From positions 44,218,026 to 44,282,025 of the forward strand of contig CM034240.1 of assembly GCA_019916065.1 (NCBI GenBank): DNA of 64,000 nucleotides. The letters are read 5' to 3'. Numbering within the stretch: the first letter of the stretch is position 1; each line of letters starts with the position of its first letter. The position numbers and the translations under genes were made by a program. The stretch comes from Vitellaria paradoxa. Its lineage: Eukaryota; Streptophyta; Magnoliopsida; Ericales; Sapotaceae. The notes under the pieces were generated by a model that ran no database searches, was not told the DNA's origin, and worked only from the letters and a program-made list of their open reading frames with translations. This document shows, piece by piece, positions 51,297 through 63,200 of the stretch.

Positions 51297-51398
51297 GTAA
51301 GCTACTTCCTAAGAGGTCACCCATCCCGGTATTGCTTCCACTAGAGCACGCTTAACTTTGGAGTTCCTACTGAATCCAGTGCCCTCACGACTTTAAAA
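51297..51398 (-). repeat. 5S rRNA-like segment in the left Cassandra-like LTR
   Basis: AGAGGTCACCCATCCCGGTATTG followed by AGAGCACGCTTAACTTTGGAGTTC is the reverse complement of plant 5S rRNA around the GGGTGACCTCCTGGGAAGT and CAGTTAAGCGTGCT blocks, including the internal RNA polymerase III promoter region. It is derived, not a genuine 5S gene. The second copy is at 51745-51843. Confidence 0.85.
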
Positions 51399-51744
51399 CG
51401 AGTTGTTGTTATATTGATATCAAATGTTACATATATGCCACTTCCTTCCACTACCTAGGCGATAAGGGATGGAAGGCATTGCTTCTCTGTTTTATCTCCG
51501 GCTTCACACTCCCGCAGGTAAAATCTCTCACGGGGAGGTCCCTCACAATCCTCCCTCCTTACAGGGCATAAGTCCCTGTGTGGCCTCTTGCTTCACTCTC
51601 CCGCAGGCAGAGTCCCTCACAGGTAGGTTCCCCACACGCGGGGCCCACACGCGGTCCCACACTTCCGACTGGGTATTAGCTCTGATACCATTTGTAACGA
51701 CCGGCATCCATATAGTACAATATTATCCGTTTTGGGCTTTGGGC

Positions 51745-51843
51745 TTGGTAAGCTGCTTCCCAGGAGGTCACCTATCCTAGTACTGCCCCCATTGGAACAC
51801 GTTTAACTTTGGAGTTCTCAGTGAATCTAGTGCTCTCATGGCT
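51745..51843 (-). repeat. 5S rRNA-like segment in the right Cassandra-like LTR
   Basis: CCAGGAGGTCACCTATCCTAGTA followed by GAACACGTTTAACTTTGGAGTTC keeps the same 5S-like blocks as the left copy. The upstream part is closer to true 5S rRNA (CCCAGGAGGTCACC). Confidence 0.83.
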
Positions 51844-52312
51844 TTAAAATACATTATTTTATATGTATATCGAATATTACATATATGTCATTTCCTTTCA
51901 CGACCCAGGCGATGTGAGATAGAAAGCATTGCTTCTCTGTTTTACTTCCGACTTCACTCTCTTGCAGGTAAAGTCTCTCACGGGCAGGTCCCTTACAAGT
52001 TAGTTAGAATTAAGTTTGGTCCATTACTAGGTTAGTTACACAACATAATTTTGTTATAAGTAGAAGCTAGTAGAGGATTTGATGGTTACATTTGATCATT
52101 TGTAATGAGCTATAAGCTTGTAAGGGAGGTGACCCCTCGAAGTGGTTTATTTCTGTTTATTTGTTAATTACATTTGAGCAGAACTATTCTTTTTTTGCTC
52201 TTTTAATTGAGATCAAATCTACATCGTAAACAAGTCCAAGGCTAATGAAAAAGATTCCCATCATTTGATAACTCAAATGTCTAGACTAATTTATGTGCAT
52301 TTCAAATAATTT

Positions 52313-52570
52313 TTAAAATTTTAGAGTTAATGATGATAATTTTTCAGTGACCCTTAAGAGATTGAGAATTACAGATTGGCTTGCATTTTTGGAAATTGTA
52401 TTTGGGCAGGGACTTGTAGCAAGATTAGTTGTAAACCTGTCAGCAAATACTGCTACTTGGCTGTCGAAAGACTCTCCGGTTTTGTAAGGTTCACCTGCAA
52501 GGCTTGTCATTGAGCAGGCACCATGACCATTTGATATTTGGGGGTTATTAATTGACGAGCTCAAATTCAT
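52313..52570 (-). other. Unidentified open frame, possible exon remnant
   Basis: 85 codons of non-repetitive, normal-looking protein composition (includes GHGACSMTSLAGEPYKTGES and SFDSQVAVFADRF). It lies between the retrotransposon and a family D element. I recognise no family and there is no supporting neighbour exon. It could be a captured or decayed gene piece. Confidence 0.25.
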
Positions 52571-52572
52571 AA

Positions 52573-53050
52573 AACATGAAATTTAAAATTTTGAAATTAA
52601 TTAAATTAAAAAATTAATATATTGATGAATATTTTTTATTTTATTATATTTTTGAATCAATTCAGATAAAAGATGTATTCTTTATATTCTTTGGATTTTA
52701 TATTTTTTTATATCATTTTCTTCTCTTTTCTTTTTCTTTATTAAATTCTCCCTTTGGAGCTAACGTTTAGCGGGGGGAAAAGAAAATGGAAAGAAGAAGT
52801 AACAGAAAATAGTAAGAAAAAGAAAAAATATTTAAGATTTTAAATGCATGTTTTTATCTGAATGGATTAACAAATACATTAAAATAAAAAGTATTTATCA
52901 ATTGATTAGTTCTATAATTTAATTATTTTTAATATCTTAAATCTCTTGCATTTTTTCTTTCATTTTCCATCACAAATTAAATATAATAAGTAATTTAAAT
53001 CCTATCTTTTTTTTTCCTTCCTCTCGACAAATTCTTAGTCTAAACATAAC
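52573..53050. mobile_element. Family D AT-rich element
   Basis: The interior words TATTGATGAATATTTTTTATTTTATTAT and ATTCAGATAAAAGATGTATTCTTTATATT align with 17291-17847. It ends near TAGTCTAAACATAACC. The left end is uncertain. Confidence 0.45.
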
Positions 53051-56000
53051 CTAAATGAAAAACTAGTCATGCAGATTTTTGTAATATATTCAAGGTTACG
53101 ATTGATGAAAAATGAGCAAAGCAACGTGTGTAACCAACTATTATGAATAAAAAGTATAATTGATAAGTGTAAATTTTGTACCAGTAATCGTGACAAAAAA
53201 TAGGAGCATTCATAATAAAAAAAAGAAATGAGTAATAAATACCCCACAATAAATTATTAAAACTTAATCATATGATGAAAAATTGATAATACGTATTAAT
53301 TAAGTATAAATACCGACCAACTTTGTATAAGAAGGTTTACACACATAAAAATAAAATAAAATAAAATAAAATTAGATTAGGACAAGTGTCACCTAGGGGC
53401 AAAGTGATACTTGAAATTCCAAAAAAAAAAATCTATTTTACCTACATATATATACCTAGAGAAAATTATATACTTAGGAAAAATTTTATCGAGAACGCTA
53501 GAAAAGATTTTATGCCACACTTAAAAAAAATTCCATACTTAGAACGAATTTTATTTAAAACATCAGGAAAAATTTTATGCTAGTTGAAATCTAAAATATA
53601 CCTTAATCTATATAACAGTATAGAAAACTTGAAATTAAATTATGAAGTTTTGTAATTACTTAAGACAATTTCTTAAATAATCTTAATCCTAAATAAATAA
53701 AAATTCAGTTCTCTTTAATAAAACTTTCAATAAATAAATTAATTTAAATTTTATTAGAATTATAATTTAATATAAAAATTAAGACACATTTCAAATCCTT
53801 TTAAACGTCAAAAAAATTCAACTCTAGCTCTTTAATTTTTGAAAGAAATCAAAGTCTTCCCGACGCATGAGTTTTTAAATTAAAACTCACGAGTCCTTTG
53901 CCCAGACAAGATGTCTTCCTAACCTTGGGAATTCTTTTGTTTGGTATTTGACTATTTCTGCTCCTTTTGGTATTTGACAAGACACAGTGATAACCTTTGG
54001 AATTGTTTTTCATGCTTCATTGTTAAATTTGACCTCTCGTCCTCGTGCTTCATTTCTTTTAAGAACAAGAGCCAATTAAAAAAAAAAAGATAATACAATT
54101 TTTTTCTCCTTCTTGTTTGGTTATTGAGTTAAGAGAAAAAATAAAGAAAAATTATAAAAAATAAAAATAAAATTAAACGCATTTTTTCTCTATTTTCGTT
54201 TGAGCAAAGATAATAATGAATTTGATAGGATAATATTTCATTTGATGAGAATTCTTACCGATTTTTGTGTTTGGAATTAAAATAAAATTTTATTAGTTAG
54301 ATTTGATTTCATTTCATAACTTAAATTTTAAAATTTCTATATCATTTGAAATTCAATATAAAACAATGGAATTTGATGAGAAGTCATTATTTTCTTAAGT
54401 TATCTAAGTAAATGAATAAATTTATCATTATATATCACATTTATCATATTTTCTATTTCTTATTAATATGGTCAAATTTGGTATTTTTCTATTGAAACCA
54501 AGTCGGAAAACAAGAACACTGTATCTCAATATCTGTTATGAAAATAACAGATTACCAAACTGATTGCTGTGTGCGTTTTTGGGTTGAGTCGCGGACTAGG
54601 TCGCTCTCTTTAAGACGTTTCGTAGTTCTGCCTAGAATGTGCAAGTAGTTCAACAATATCACGCCGTTCCCAAGATAAAACATCTCAGAATGACACTTCT
54701 GTTTCCGCTTTCTTTACACGGAAGAAAGTCGACAACAAGACACAATTTCGAATTCTTGCTCAAACTCAAAAAACAGAGAAAACATGGAAGAAAGAAGATA
54801 ATTTTTTTTTTTTTGTTTTTAAAACTGGTTACGAAGTTCTGTATATACACACAAAAGAGGAGCGTGGAAGTGCTAATTTTTGGAAATGATAATTAAAACG
54901 GAAAAATTAATTTACCTTTAGGATTTAAGCAAAAAATAAGTTGCAAAACGTGAGAATTTGTGCAACTAAGACGTTAGGCACTCGATTAATTAGTTTTCAA
55001 ATTAATTTTTTCAAATTAAATTGAACCTAAGACCATTGCTCAAGTTGAGCGAGACCTCCCCTTAATCTAGCGACATTCATAACCCTATTAAGGTGCAAAT
55101 ACTTATAAGGTGGACAAACTTTTTATGCTTTTTCAATGTGGGACAAACACATTTGTTTTACAAATACACTTTAGTTCTAATATTTTCTTAAATTAAATAA
55201 ATTTAATTCTTAAATTTAAAATGTGTTCCAAACATAAAATTTATTTACTAAATCAAATTAATTCTTTATTTTAAAATCTAATCAATTCTAATAGATAAAT
55301 ATTTTTAAACGGAGTGTTAGAATGGTATGGAGACCTTCATCACTTTAAATAAAAATACTCTTGATATGCATTATAATTACAAAGTTATTATTAACACGTA
55401 ATTATAATAACTTATTAGACATAACAATAACAATACTCTTTGTTTTTTTTCTTGCGGTCTTTTCATTCATCTTCACTGATTCCAAACAAACATTAGTTTA
55501 CTTGGTCTCCTGTGCATGTAATCATTTATTTTATCTCATTTATACAAATTAATCTACCCCTCACTCAAAAAAAAAAAAAAAAAAAGTCAAATTTCAGCAA
55601 GTAAAATATGAAGTAAGAAGAATAAAAATTTTCCCATATACCACTGCTGCTTCTGCTTGTCATAATGCATCAGCTGTTACTGTCTATATTTGTCTAATTC
55701 ACCCTTGATTAACCAGCATTTAATTTTGTGTAATTAAGTTAATTTAATTAAGTTCCCAACTCAAAATAATTATGGGATGAAGTATATAAATCACTCCGAC
55801 AATTTATATCTGATATAACTTTAATCTCTGTCACTTTAATTGTCTTACTATTTTGGTCTGAATGTAATTGGGTTCTTCTATTAAATACCATTTATATCCA
55901 ACTGTTACAATGAAAACAAATTTACTAATTTTTATTAATTAAATTAATGTAAAATATATTTCATTAAATTTAATTAAATTTATCCAAAATTTAGTAAAAT

Positions 56001-56400
56001 TAAATAATTAAATTAATATGAAATATATTTTATTAAATTAGAAAAAAAATCATCAGAGATTCCAAGTAACTCTCTTGTTTGGTTGTGGTAGGAAATTAAA
56101 AGAAAAAGGATGCAAAATTTAAGAAATTAAATATTATATTAAAATTAAATATTGTATTAAAATCTTGTTTTTTTGGGTCTTTCTATATCGGCCTGTATGG
56201 TATATCCAAAAAAATTAGAACTTATTAAAATTTATAAATTTTCTCTAATCATATTTATTTATATATTAGTTTTATATTAAATTTTTATATTTTTATTATA
56301 TTTTTTTTTTCAACCGAACGCCCCCGTCAGAACCAAACGAATTGTACTGCTACAACCGTGTATTTGTCCAGCTCCTTCAGAATCTCCATTGATTTGGTCG
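53050..56400. other. Gene-free AT-rich interval upstream of the carrier gene
   Basis: No gene is supported. There is a locally repeated word AAAATTTTATxGAGAACxxxAGAAAA (53475-53580), and AT-rich elements with inverted GTTTGG/CCAAAC motifs at about 54110-54400 and 56070-56330 whose ends I cannot fix. Poly(A/T) runs are common. Confidence 0.5.
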
Positions 56401-56418
56401 CATGTAAATAAACGCGTG

Positions 56419-56602
56419 CGGGCTCGTTTGGAGTCATAAAAAAAAATTAAAAAATTTTAAAAATTTTTAAATTTTTTTAATTATATTTTATTACTTATCA
56501 TTTTTATATCACATCAATCTTATTTATCTATCATTTTTACATCACATCAATTCTATTCATTAATTTTTTTTTTTTAATTTCTTTTAAGACTCCAAACGCC
56601 TC
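56419..56602. mobile_element. Family G MITE-like element
   Basis: GGGCTCGTTTGGAGTCATAAAA on the left mirrors TTTTAAGACTCCAAACGCCTCC on the right, so the inverted ends are about 20 bp. The interior ATCATTTTTATATCACATCAAT is present twice. It lies about 600 bp upstream of the carrier ATG. Confidence 0.65.
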
Positions 56603-57201
56603 CTATGGATACGGAGATATATGTATAATACATTACAGAAAGAAAGATCAATTCACGGGCAAAATCCAGTGTGTGGAGACCCAAGAGAAGGGCTATCCAA
56701 TCAACTTCCACACTCTGCCAATTGTTGTTCTATATTTCATCTTTTCCTTTCCCATCTCGAACCCGTCCCGTTTGGCGATCCGCCATTGTCGTTTTTGTTT
56801 ACCAACCCATCTCTGTCAAAAATTTCCAAAAACTATCAGTTCAACAGAAGATTCGACTGGCTTTCGAACTCGGTAAGTTGGAAGATTAGACTCCCTCTTT
56901 GACTCCAGAAAAAAATTAACTCAATCGGGTCAAAATTTCGGATCTTCCTTCCTTTGACAGAGGAAGATCCTTTCACATATTCTCTTTGTCGTTCACTGTA
57001 CGCGTGGTTCAAAATATTGGAATCGATTCCTTTAGGTCTATGACCTCTCGCATATATAGATACACGAAATTGTGTCTCTATCGATGTGGGTTTTGGAGTT
57101 TTTGTGTCCGCAGTTTATAAGCCGGTTCTGGGTTTTCGATAAATTTTAGATCTGTTCACTTTGGGCTCCTCCAAAAAAAAAAAAAATTCCTATTTTGGGG
57201 G

Positions 57202-60200
57202 ATGTCTGGCGCGGGACAAGCTGTGGAACACGTGAATTTCCAGGCCGTGGCTGCGGCGGAGAACCACCCGGAGGGGCGGCGTGCTGGTTGCTGCAACCCG
57301 GTGAAGAAGCCCGGGCCGATATCGATGGACCACGTGCTCTTGGCATTGCAGGAGACCAAAGAGGAGAGGGACGCCAGAATTCGGGGGCTCTTCAGCTTTT
57401 TCGATTCGGCGAATGTTGGCTACCTAGATTATGGGCAGATCGAAAAGGGGCTATCGGCGATGCAGATTCCGGCGGAGTATAAGTATGCGAATGACTTGTT
57501 GAGGATTTGTGATAAGAATAGGGACGGAAGGGTGGATTACCAGGAGTTTAGGAGGTATATGGATGATAAGGAGCTTGAGCTTTATCGGATTTTTCAGGCA
57601 ATTGATGTCGAACACAATGGCTGCATTTTGCCGGAGGAGCTTTGGGACGCACTTGTTAAGGCTGGTATGGCCTTTTCCTTTGTTGTGAACAATAATTTGC
57701 AATCTCGTTGGAAGTAATTGTTTCATCCAAATGATGATTTGATTAATGCTATAAGATGTTAAAAGTTCTTTCATTTGTGGTGCGTTTAGTTTGTGGATTG
57801 TGATTTACTTTTTAGCTTTTGCGTGATAGAAGTATAAAACTTACCTGCATTCATTTGATTACCATGGGAACTTGGATTAGCGTAGGACAAGAAAAGTTAT
57901 CTGCATTATTGGTAGCTGTGGTTCCTGGTAGTTTTAATAGAGGAGAGGAAAGCGGGAAGCTGGAAGCTAAGGAAACCTGAAAGAAAATCGAATGCACTGT
58001 AATTTTTTCTTTAAAAAAAAAAAAAAGAAAAGAAAAAAAAGCCTTTTTCCACCCTTAAATTCTATGAAGTATAAAACTTAATTCCATAACTGTGTTTTCT
58101 GAATCTGGTCTCTGAATGCTTAATATATCTACCCCTTGGTAATGGGAGATGAAATGATTATAGAGTCCTCAACTTGGAGGATGTTGGTTGTCAAGAATGT
58201 AAGTGTAAATGATGTTTCCCTTCGATGCAATTGATAGTAGATTAAAAGAAGGTATTTGGATTTAATATAAGACTAGTGACATAATCAAGGCTGGCACTGA
58301 ATGGACCAATCTTGAAGCTTATCACATTGATGAGATCTTTCAGGGGGTTAGGTTTGATATTTATAGTTATATTTGTGTTGGTAAATTGAAATTACAAGAG
58401 TGGGATTTTAGAATACTTTAATTGAAGAAATTTGATCTTTAGGAGGGATATGATGTCTTTTCCCACATGCAGGTGTCTAGATTTCGCAGGTGTCTAGATT
58501 TCAACTTTCCATGAAAATGTTGATTGTTATTAGGGACGGACCTAGAATTTATAATTAGTGGGGGCAAAATTACAATTTTCAGATGAGTAGGAATAAAAGC
58601 GGAAAAACAATGGGGGCAAAAATTTGAAAACAATAGGGCAAAACTGAAATTTCTAAGTGAAGGAGAACAAAATTTAGTGTAATTTTTCAGTTCAGTGGGG
58701 GCGACTGCCCTTGATTGTTAAATAGTTCATCTGATAACATGGATTTTGTTGCTCCAATGAAAACTTTCAGAATCCAGCGTGGGTAGAATGCTGATTTTAA
58801 CATCTAAAAAAATATAAGAGAAAAAGAGGAAGGTGAGGCATTCATAATTCCTGGTTAAATAGTGGCACAAATTCTCTTATATGTGTGTGAACATGTGCGA
58901 AATGAACCGAGAGATTACCAAAACTTAGAGAGTTGTTCCTTTTTATCTTTTTGGCTTATTTGGAAAGAAAGAAATAGGAGAATTTTTGACAGAATAGAAT
59001 TACCTTTGTATAGGTTTAAGAGTCTTTTTGTCTACACTTTGTATAGCTGGAGGGAGGTGGGGTTGATGCGGGCTTGAACTCATTTTTGAGATTTAGAGAG
59101 AACATGATAGTTTAGCTGATGGTGGTGTTGTATACGCCTTTATTCTTGCAAAATTTTTAGGAACTTGCGGTAAATTTGGTAAATTTTTGGCAAAAGTTGC
59201 TTGGTGCAACTTTTTATGCATGTGGTAAAATTTTGAAATTTTAGCAACTTTTAGGGATTTTTAGTAACTTTTGGTTCTTTGGTAAAAAGTTGGAGAAATT
59301 TTCAATAATTTTTATGAACTTTTGTTTGTTTGGTAAAAAAGTGGGAGAAATTTTCAAGAATTTTTTGCAAGTTTTGAGGTGTTACCAGACACCTAAAAAG
59401 CTAAAATTGCTTAAAACTGCTCTTTTTTTCACTACCAAATGGACCAATAATTAATGCCTTTTCCCTGATAAGATTCTTTTATTCAATAAAAAAAGAAAAC
59501 AATTGGTAAAGTTTGAGCATATAGATTTTGTTGAGCATATAAAAAGAATACAAACGATAAAGTTATCCCTCTCTCTAATAGCTTAAGTTTTTAGGTGAGA
59601 TGGTAGTTAACACTCTAAAATGGTATTAGAGCGTACAAAGGTCCAAATTTCAAATCTCACCACCACCCGATTTTAATTGTTGCATGTGTTTAGCCGTGTC
59701 AAAAAATTCAATCTAGCCACACGTGAGGGGTGTGTGTTGAGAGTATAAAAAATAAAGTTGCTACTCTATCTAGCTTAAATATTTAGATGAGATGGTTGCT
59801 AACATTGCAATAGATTCTTTTAATTTATGCAACTTCCTTTGTTTGGAATAAGATATGTTTCCTTTTGTTTGGTTTTTGGTTTTTGTTTTTTCACTTCTTC
59901 TATCACTGAAAAATTGTGTATGAATGTGGTCTTATGTTCATGGAATTTGGAAAGTTTCGTATTTGTGAATTTGTTTGAATCTCAAGGTTATAGTGACTAT
60001 CACAATCAACCAAGCAATATCTTCATGTAAACATAAAGATTGTAATCCACAAGTAGAGACACGATTTTTCTAAGGTAATCCCACAAGTAGAGACATGATT
60101 TTTCTGAGTGCAAAACCAACAAGGAGGTAACTGCAGATCTGATTTGAAGTGATATAATCAACTTTGAATGAACAGTTACGAGAACCACGTACAACAAAAC

Positions 60201-63200
60201 CTAGTCAGATTGTTATCCCACAGGTAGAGATATGATTTTTCTCTGTGGAAAGCCAATAGGGAGGTAGCCACAGATCCTATTTGAATAAAATTAAGCAATA
60301 TGATCAATGTGGAATGGTTACAAGAACCATTACAACAAAACCTACTCAAATCCTCAATATGTGGACAATAATATTCTTGCTGAAACTTTAGTCCGTGTTT
60401 CTTAATGCTTGATCATCACCATGTTACATCATAAATGTGCCTTTGGAATCCACCAATATGAACCAAAGTTCACAATATAAATGCAAGAAATATCCAGAGA
60501 ATGGTAAATTAAAGAACCAAGAGCCCAAAACTACTTCTGATCTCATTGAGATGGAACTCTTTCAAGGATGAATCTTTGTAAACTCTAGAGTTTCTATGAT
60601 ATGGAACAAGAAGAATTAGGCTCAAGAAGAATAAGAAATCAAGCAAGAGAGAGAAGCAACAAGGAAGAAGAAGGGGACGAGAGAAACACCAGCTCATGGG
60701 CTGTTCATTATTCATTCAAACAAACAAACAAATAAATGGAAAAGCCCTAGGGCAATGCTAACGGTCTACTGGTCAAGCCCATGAATGGAAACCATAATAA
60801 AAAAAATATCATAAGAATCCAATAAAAACATAACAAAATTAAAGGCCAATAAAAACAGAACAAATCTCTGTCGATGTCCTTGTCATATCCCCTCAGCTGA
60901 GAAGAAACTTGACTCAGTCGAGTGAAAATCACACGTTGCTGCGCTCAATCACCAGCCCATGAACAGGGTGGCTGTGTGAACTTCTCCTAAAACTCTTGCA
61001 CTTGCATAAAAGGAGGTAGGAGCCTGGTGTTTCCACATTCTATCTTCTCTATGCGAAGTTCTTCCCTCATTCCTGTATTTGCTATAGAAGTCCAAATTAT
61101 TGGAAAGATCTTTTCTGCATGAAATTCCAAGTCTGTAGGACTCCAGGACATTCAACATGTTTCTTCCTGCTTGAGTTGAACCCATGGAAAAATTTTCAAC
61201 CACAATAACCCACTTGTGTGCCCAAAAGCCTGCTCAAGTGGTGGTTTTGACAGGCTTGTAAAGTTGCTATTTTTTTCTGTTAAAGAAATATAATCAGCAT
61301 AGAGTTATGGCATCAATATTATTAATAAATTGATCAAAATGGATGACTGATTACATTTGAAATGTTTTCTTGCCCTGCTCACTTCTTCCTAGTTCAAATT
61401 AAGTAATAAGAATGTGTAGCCAAGAGGACTTCACAGAAAGGGGATGTTGGCCATAGGTCGAACCACTGTGAAATCTTTTCACTTTATTATATTGTTTCCC
61501 CAATTTATTTTCTACAGTATCTCTGGCTGTAACTCATTATTTTCACATTCCAAACAGGTAGGGTGTTTTATATCAATTCAAATCCAACTCAAACCCAAAA
61601 TACGTGCAAAACGATTTGTTCACGGACTGACAATCAAAAACATTAACAGCACTGAAGCTTGAACAAGATATTCTTTAACCCATACTATTTTCTGCATTCC
61701 TCCAAGAAAAAGTTGAGCTCAAGCTGTTTTGCATTTGGTTTGCTAAAAAACGCTGAAAATCTCTGAAAACCTCTAAAAGTTATTCACTTTTTATCTCATT
61801 GCATGAATTACGAAGCTACAAATTATCTCACTTTATCTCAATTTATCTCACCTTTTACCACTTCAAACGCACCATATGTATTACGGATTTGATCCAGTTG
61901 GTGATGGCAATTATGTATCTAGGTCTTTGAGTTTATTTCATCTATTTTTTGCCTTTTTTATTTTTATGTTGATTTCAGAATTTAATTTTTGGTCATTTTT
62001 TAGTTTATCTAAGCATGATAGTTACTGCATATTTTTGTGTTTAATTTTGGTATTGCCTTCTATTCAATTAGTGTACTCGTTTTGTGTTGAAAGCACATTT
62101 TGTCTAGGTTGGCAGGTCTTTTTTTTGTTTTTAAGTTGAAATCTTCCTTACTATTCAGTGCTCCCCTTTCTTGATTTTGTGGTTGTTAATTTTATGGGAT
62201 TCAGTCATGGATTTTACAAAGCTTGCAATTTTGTATTTTTTCATATTGAATTTGGGTCTTTTTGTGCTTTGTCAAATTTTCTCAACGAATTCCTGTTATG
62301 CATCATAAAAAATTTGTGCTAACGTCCATGGCATAATTATCCAAAATTTATATTATGTTGTCTTCGTCTTATAAGCCATGGCAGTTCTTTTCTGCAGGGA
62401 TAGAAATTGATGATCATGAACTTGCAAGTTTTGTGGAGCATATTGATAAGGATAATAATGGAATTATAACTTTTGAGGAATGGAGAGATTTTCTTTTGCT
62501 CTACCCCCACGAGGCAACTATTGAAAACATCTACCATCACTGGGAAAGAGTCTATATTGTAGATATTGGGGAACATGCTGTTATTCCTGAAGGAATCAGC
62601 AAGCATGTCCATGCAAGCAGATATTTGATTGCAGGGGCAGTGGCTGGAACTGCTTCTCGCACTGCAACGGCTCCTCTTGATCGCCTAAAGGTTGTTATGC
62701 AAGTGCAGACTTCACATGCTTCTATAGGTCCTGCAATCAAGAATATATGGAAAGAAGGTGGGTTTTTGGGCTTTTTTCGAGGTAATGGGATAAATGTTAT
62801 GAAGGTTGCTCCTGAAAATGCCATCAAGTTTTATGCTTTTGAAATGTTGAAAGAAGTCATCGGAGATGTCAAAGGGGAAGAGAAGGGTGATATAGGAGCT
62901 TCCGGTCGACTTATGGCTGGGGGTATGGCAGGTGCAGTGGCACAAACTGCTATCTACCCCATGGATCTTGTTAAAACTCGGTTACAGACTTATGCTTGTG
63001 AAGGTGGAAAAGCACCGAGCTTAGGCAAATTGTCCAAGGACATATGGGTTCAGGAAGGACCTAGGGCCTTTTACAGAGGGCTGGTACCATCTCTTCTTGG
63101 AATTATTCCTTATGCTGGCATTGACTTGGCTGCCTATGAGACCCTGAAAGACATGTCGAAGAGATATGTCCTTCATGACACTGGTATGGCATCTTCTTTG

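Larger units (their letters stand above)
51249..51997 (-). mobile_element. Cassandra-like TRIM (5S rRNA-like LTRs), minus strand
   Basis: Two direct terminal repeats: 51249-51547 and 51693-51997 (about 300 bp). They begin T(G/A)TAACGAC(T/C)(C/G)GCATC and end CCCT(C/T)ACA as read on the + strand. Between them are 145 bp. GCTCTGATACCA at 51679-51690 is the reverse complement of an initiator tRNA-Met binding site, two bases from the right repeat. A polypurine tract on the minus strand (pyrimidine run 51550-51558) abuts the left repeat. These place the element on the minus strand. Each LTR contains antisense 5S-like sequence. There is no coding capacity. These are the diagnostic traits of Cassandra TRIM retroelements. 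No matching target duplication flanks it (AATCA versus AGTTA). Confidence 0.88.
49441..52268 (+). mobile_element. Degenerate LTR retrotransposon flanked by TTTGA duplications
   Basis: The 5' LTR is 49446-50275 (830 bp, TGTTACAG...CCCATCA). The primer binding site TGGTATCAGAGCC, matching initiator tRNA-Met, is at 50278-50290. A decayed gag follows: pieces KLEFPKFSDENLAEWVYKA near 50550-50610, EFKIKFEKLTNRVIGLTKEHKL near 50812-50880, and the start of a zinc knuckle CFHCDEKW at 51214. The truncated 3' LTR is 51998-52263, ending in the same CCCATCA. TTTGA occurs at 49441-49445 and 52264-52268, a 5-bp target duplication. The pol region, polypurine tract and front of the 3' LTR are missing; a Cassandra-like element sits at that junction. 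The gag sense and the knuckle suggest a Gypsy-type source. It lies 240 bp downstream of the SURNod19 stop codon. Confidence 0.88.
57665..62397. other. Long intron 1 of the carrier gene with retroelement debris
   Basis: Besides the elements listed separately, 58862-59077 (+) encodes [17 protein letters not shown] in a 71-codon frame, similar in style to the C-terminal region of plant LINE reverse transcriptases. It is a likely LINE scrap. 59140-59447 is a family C MITE-like stretch ending CTACCAAATGGACC. 60480-61250 is less AT-rich and may be retroelement-derived, but I recognise no domain. Confidence 0.5.

Noticed and set aside
51297..51843. Genuine 5S rRNA genes
   Set aside because: Both copies are diverged, embedded in LTRs and lack full-length 5S sequence.
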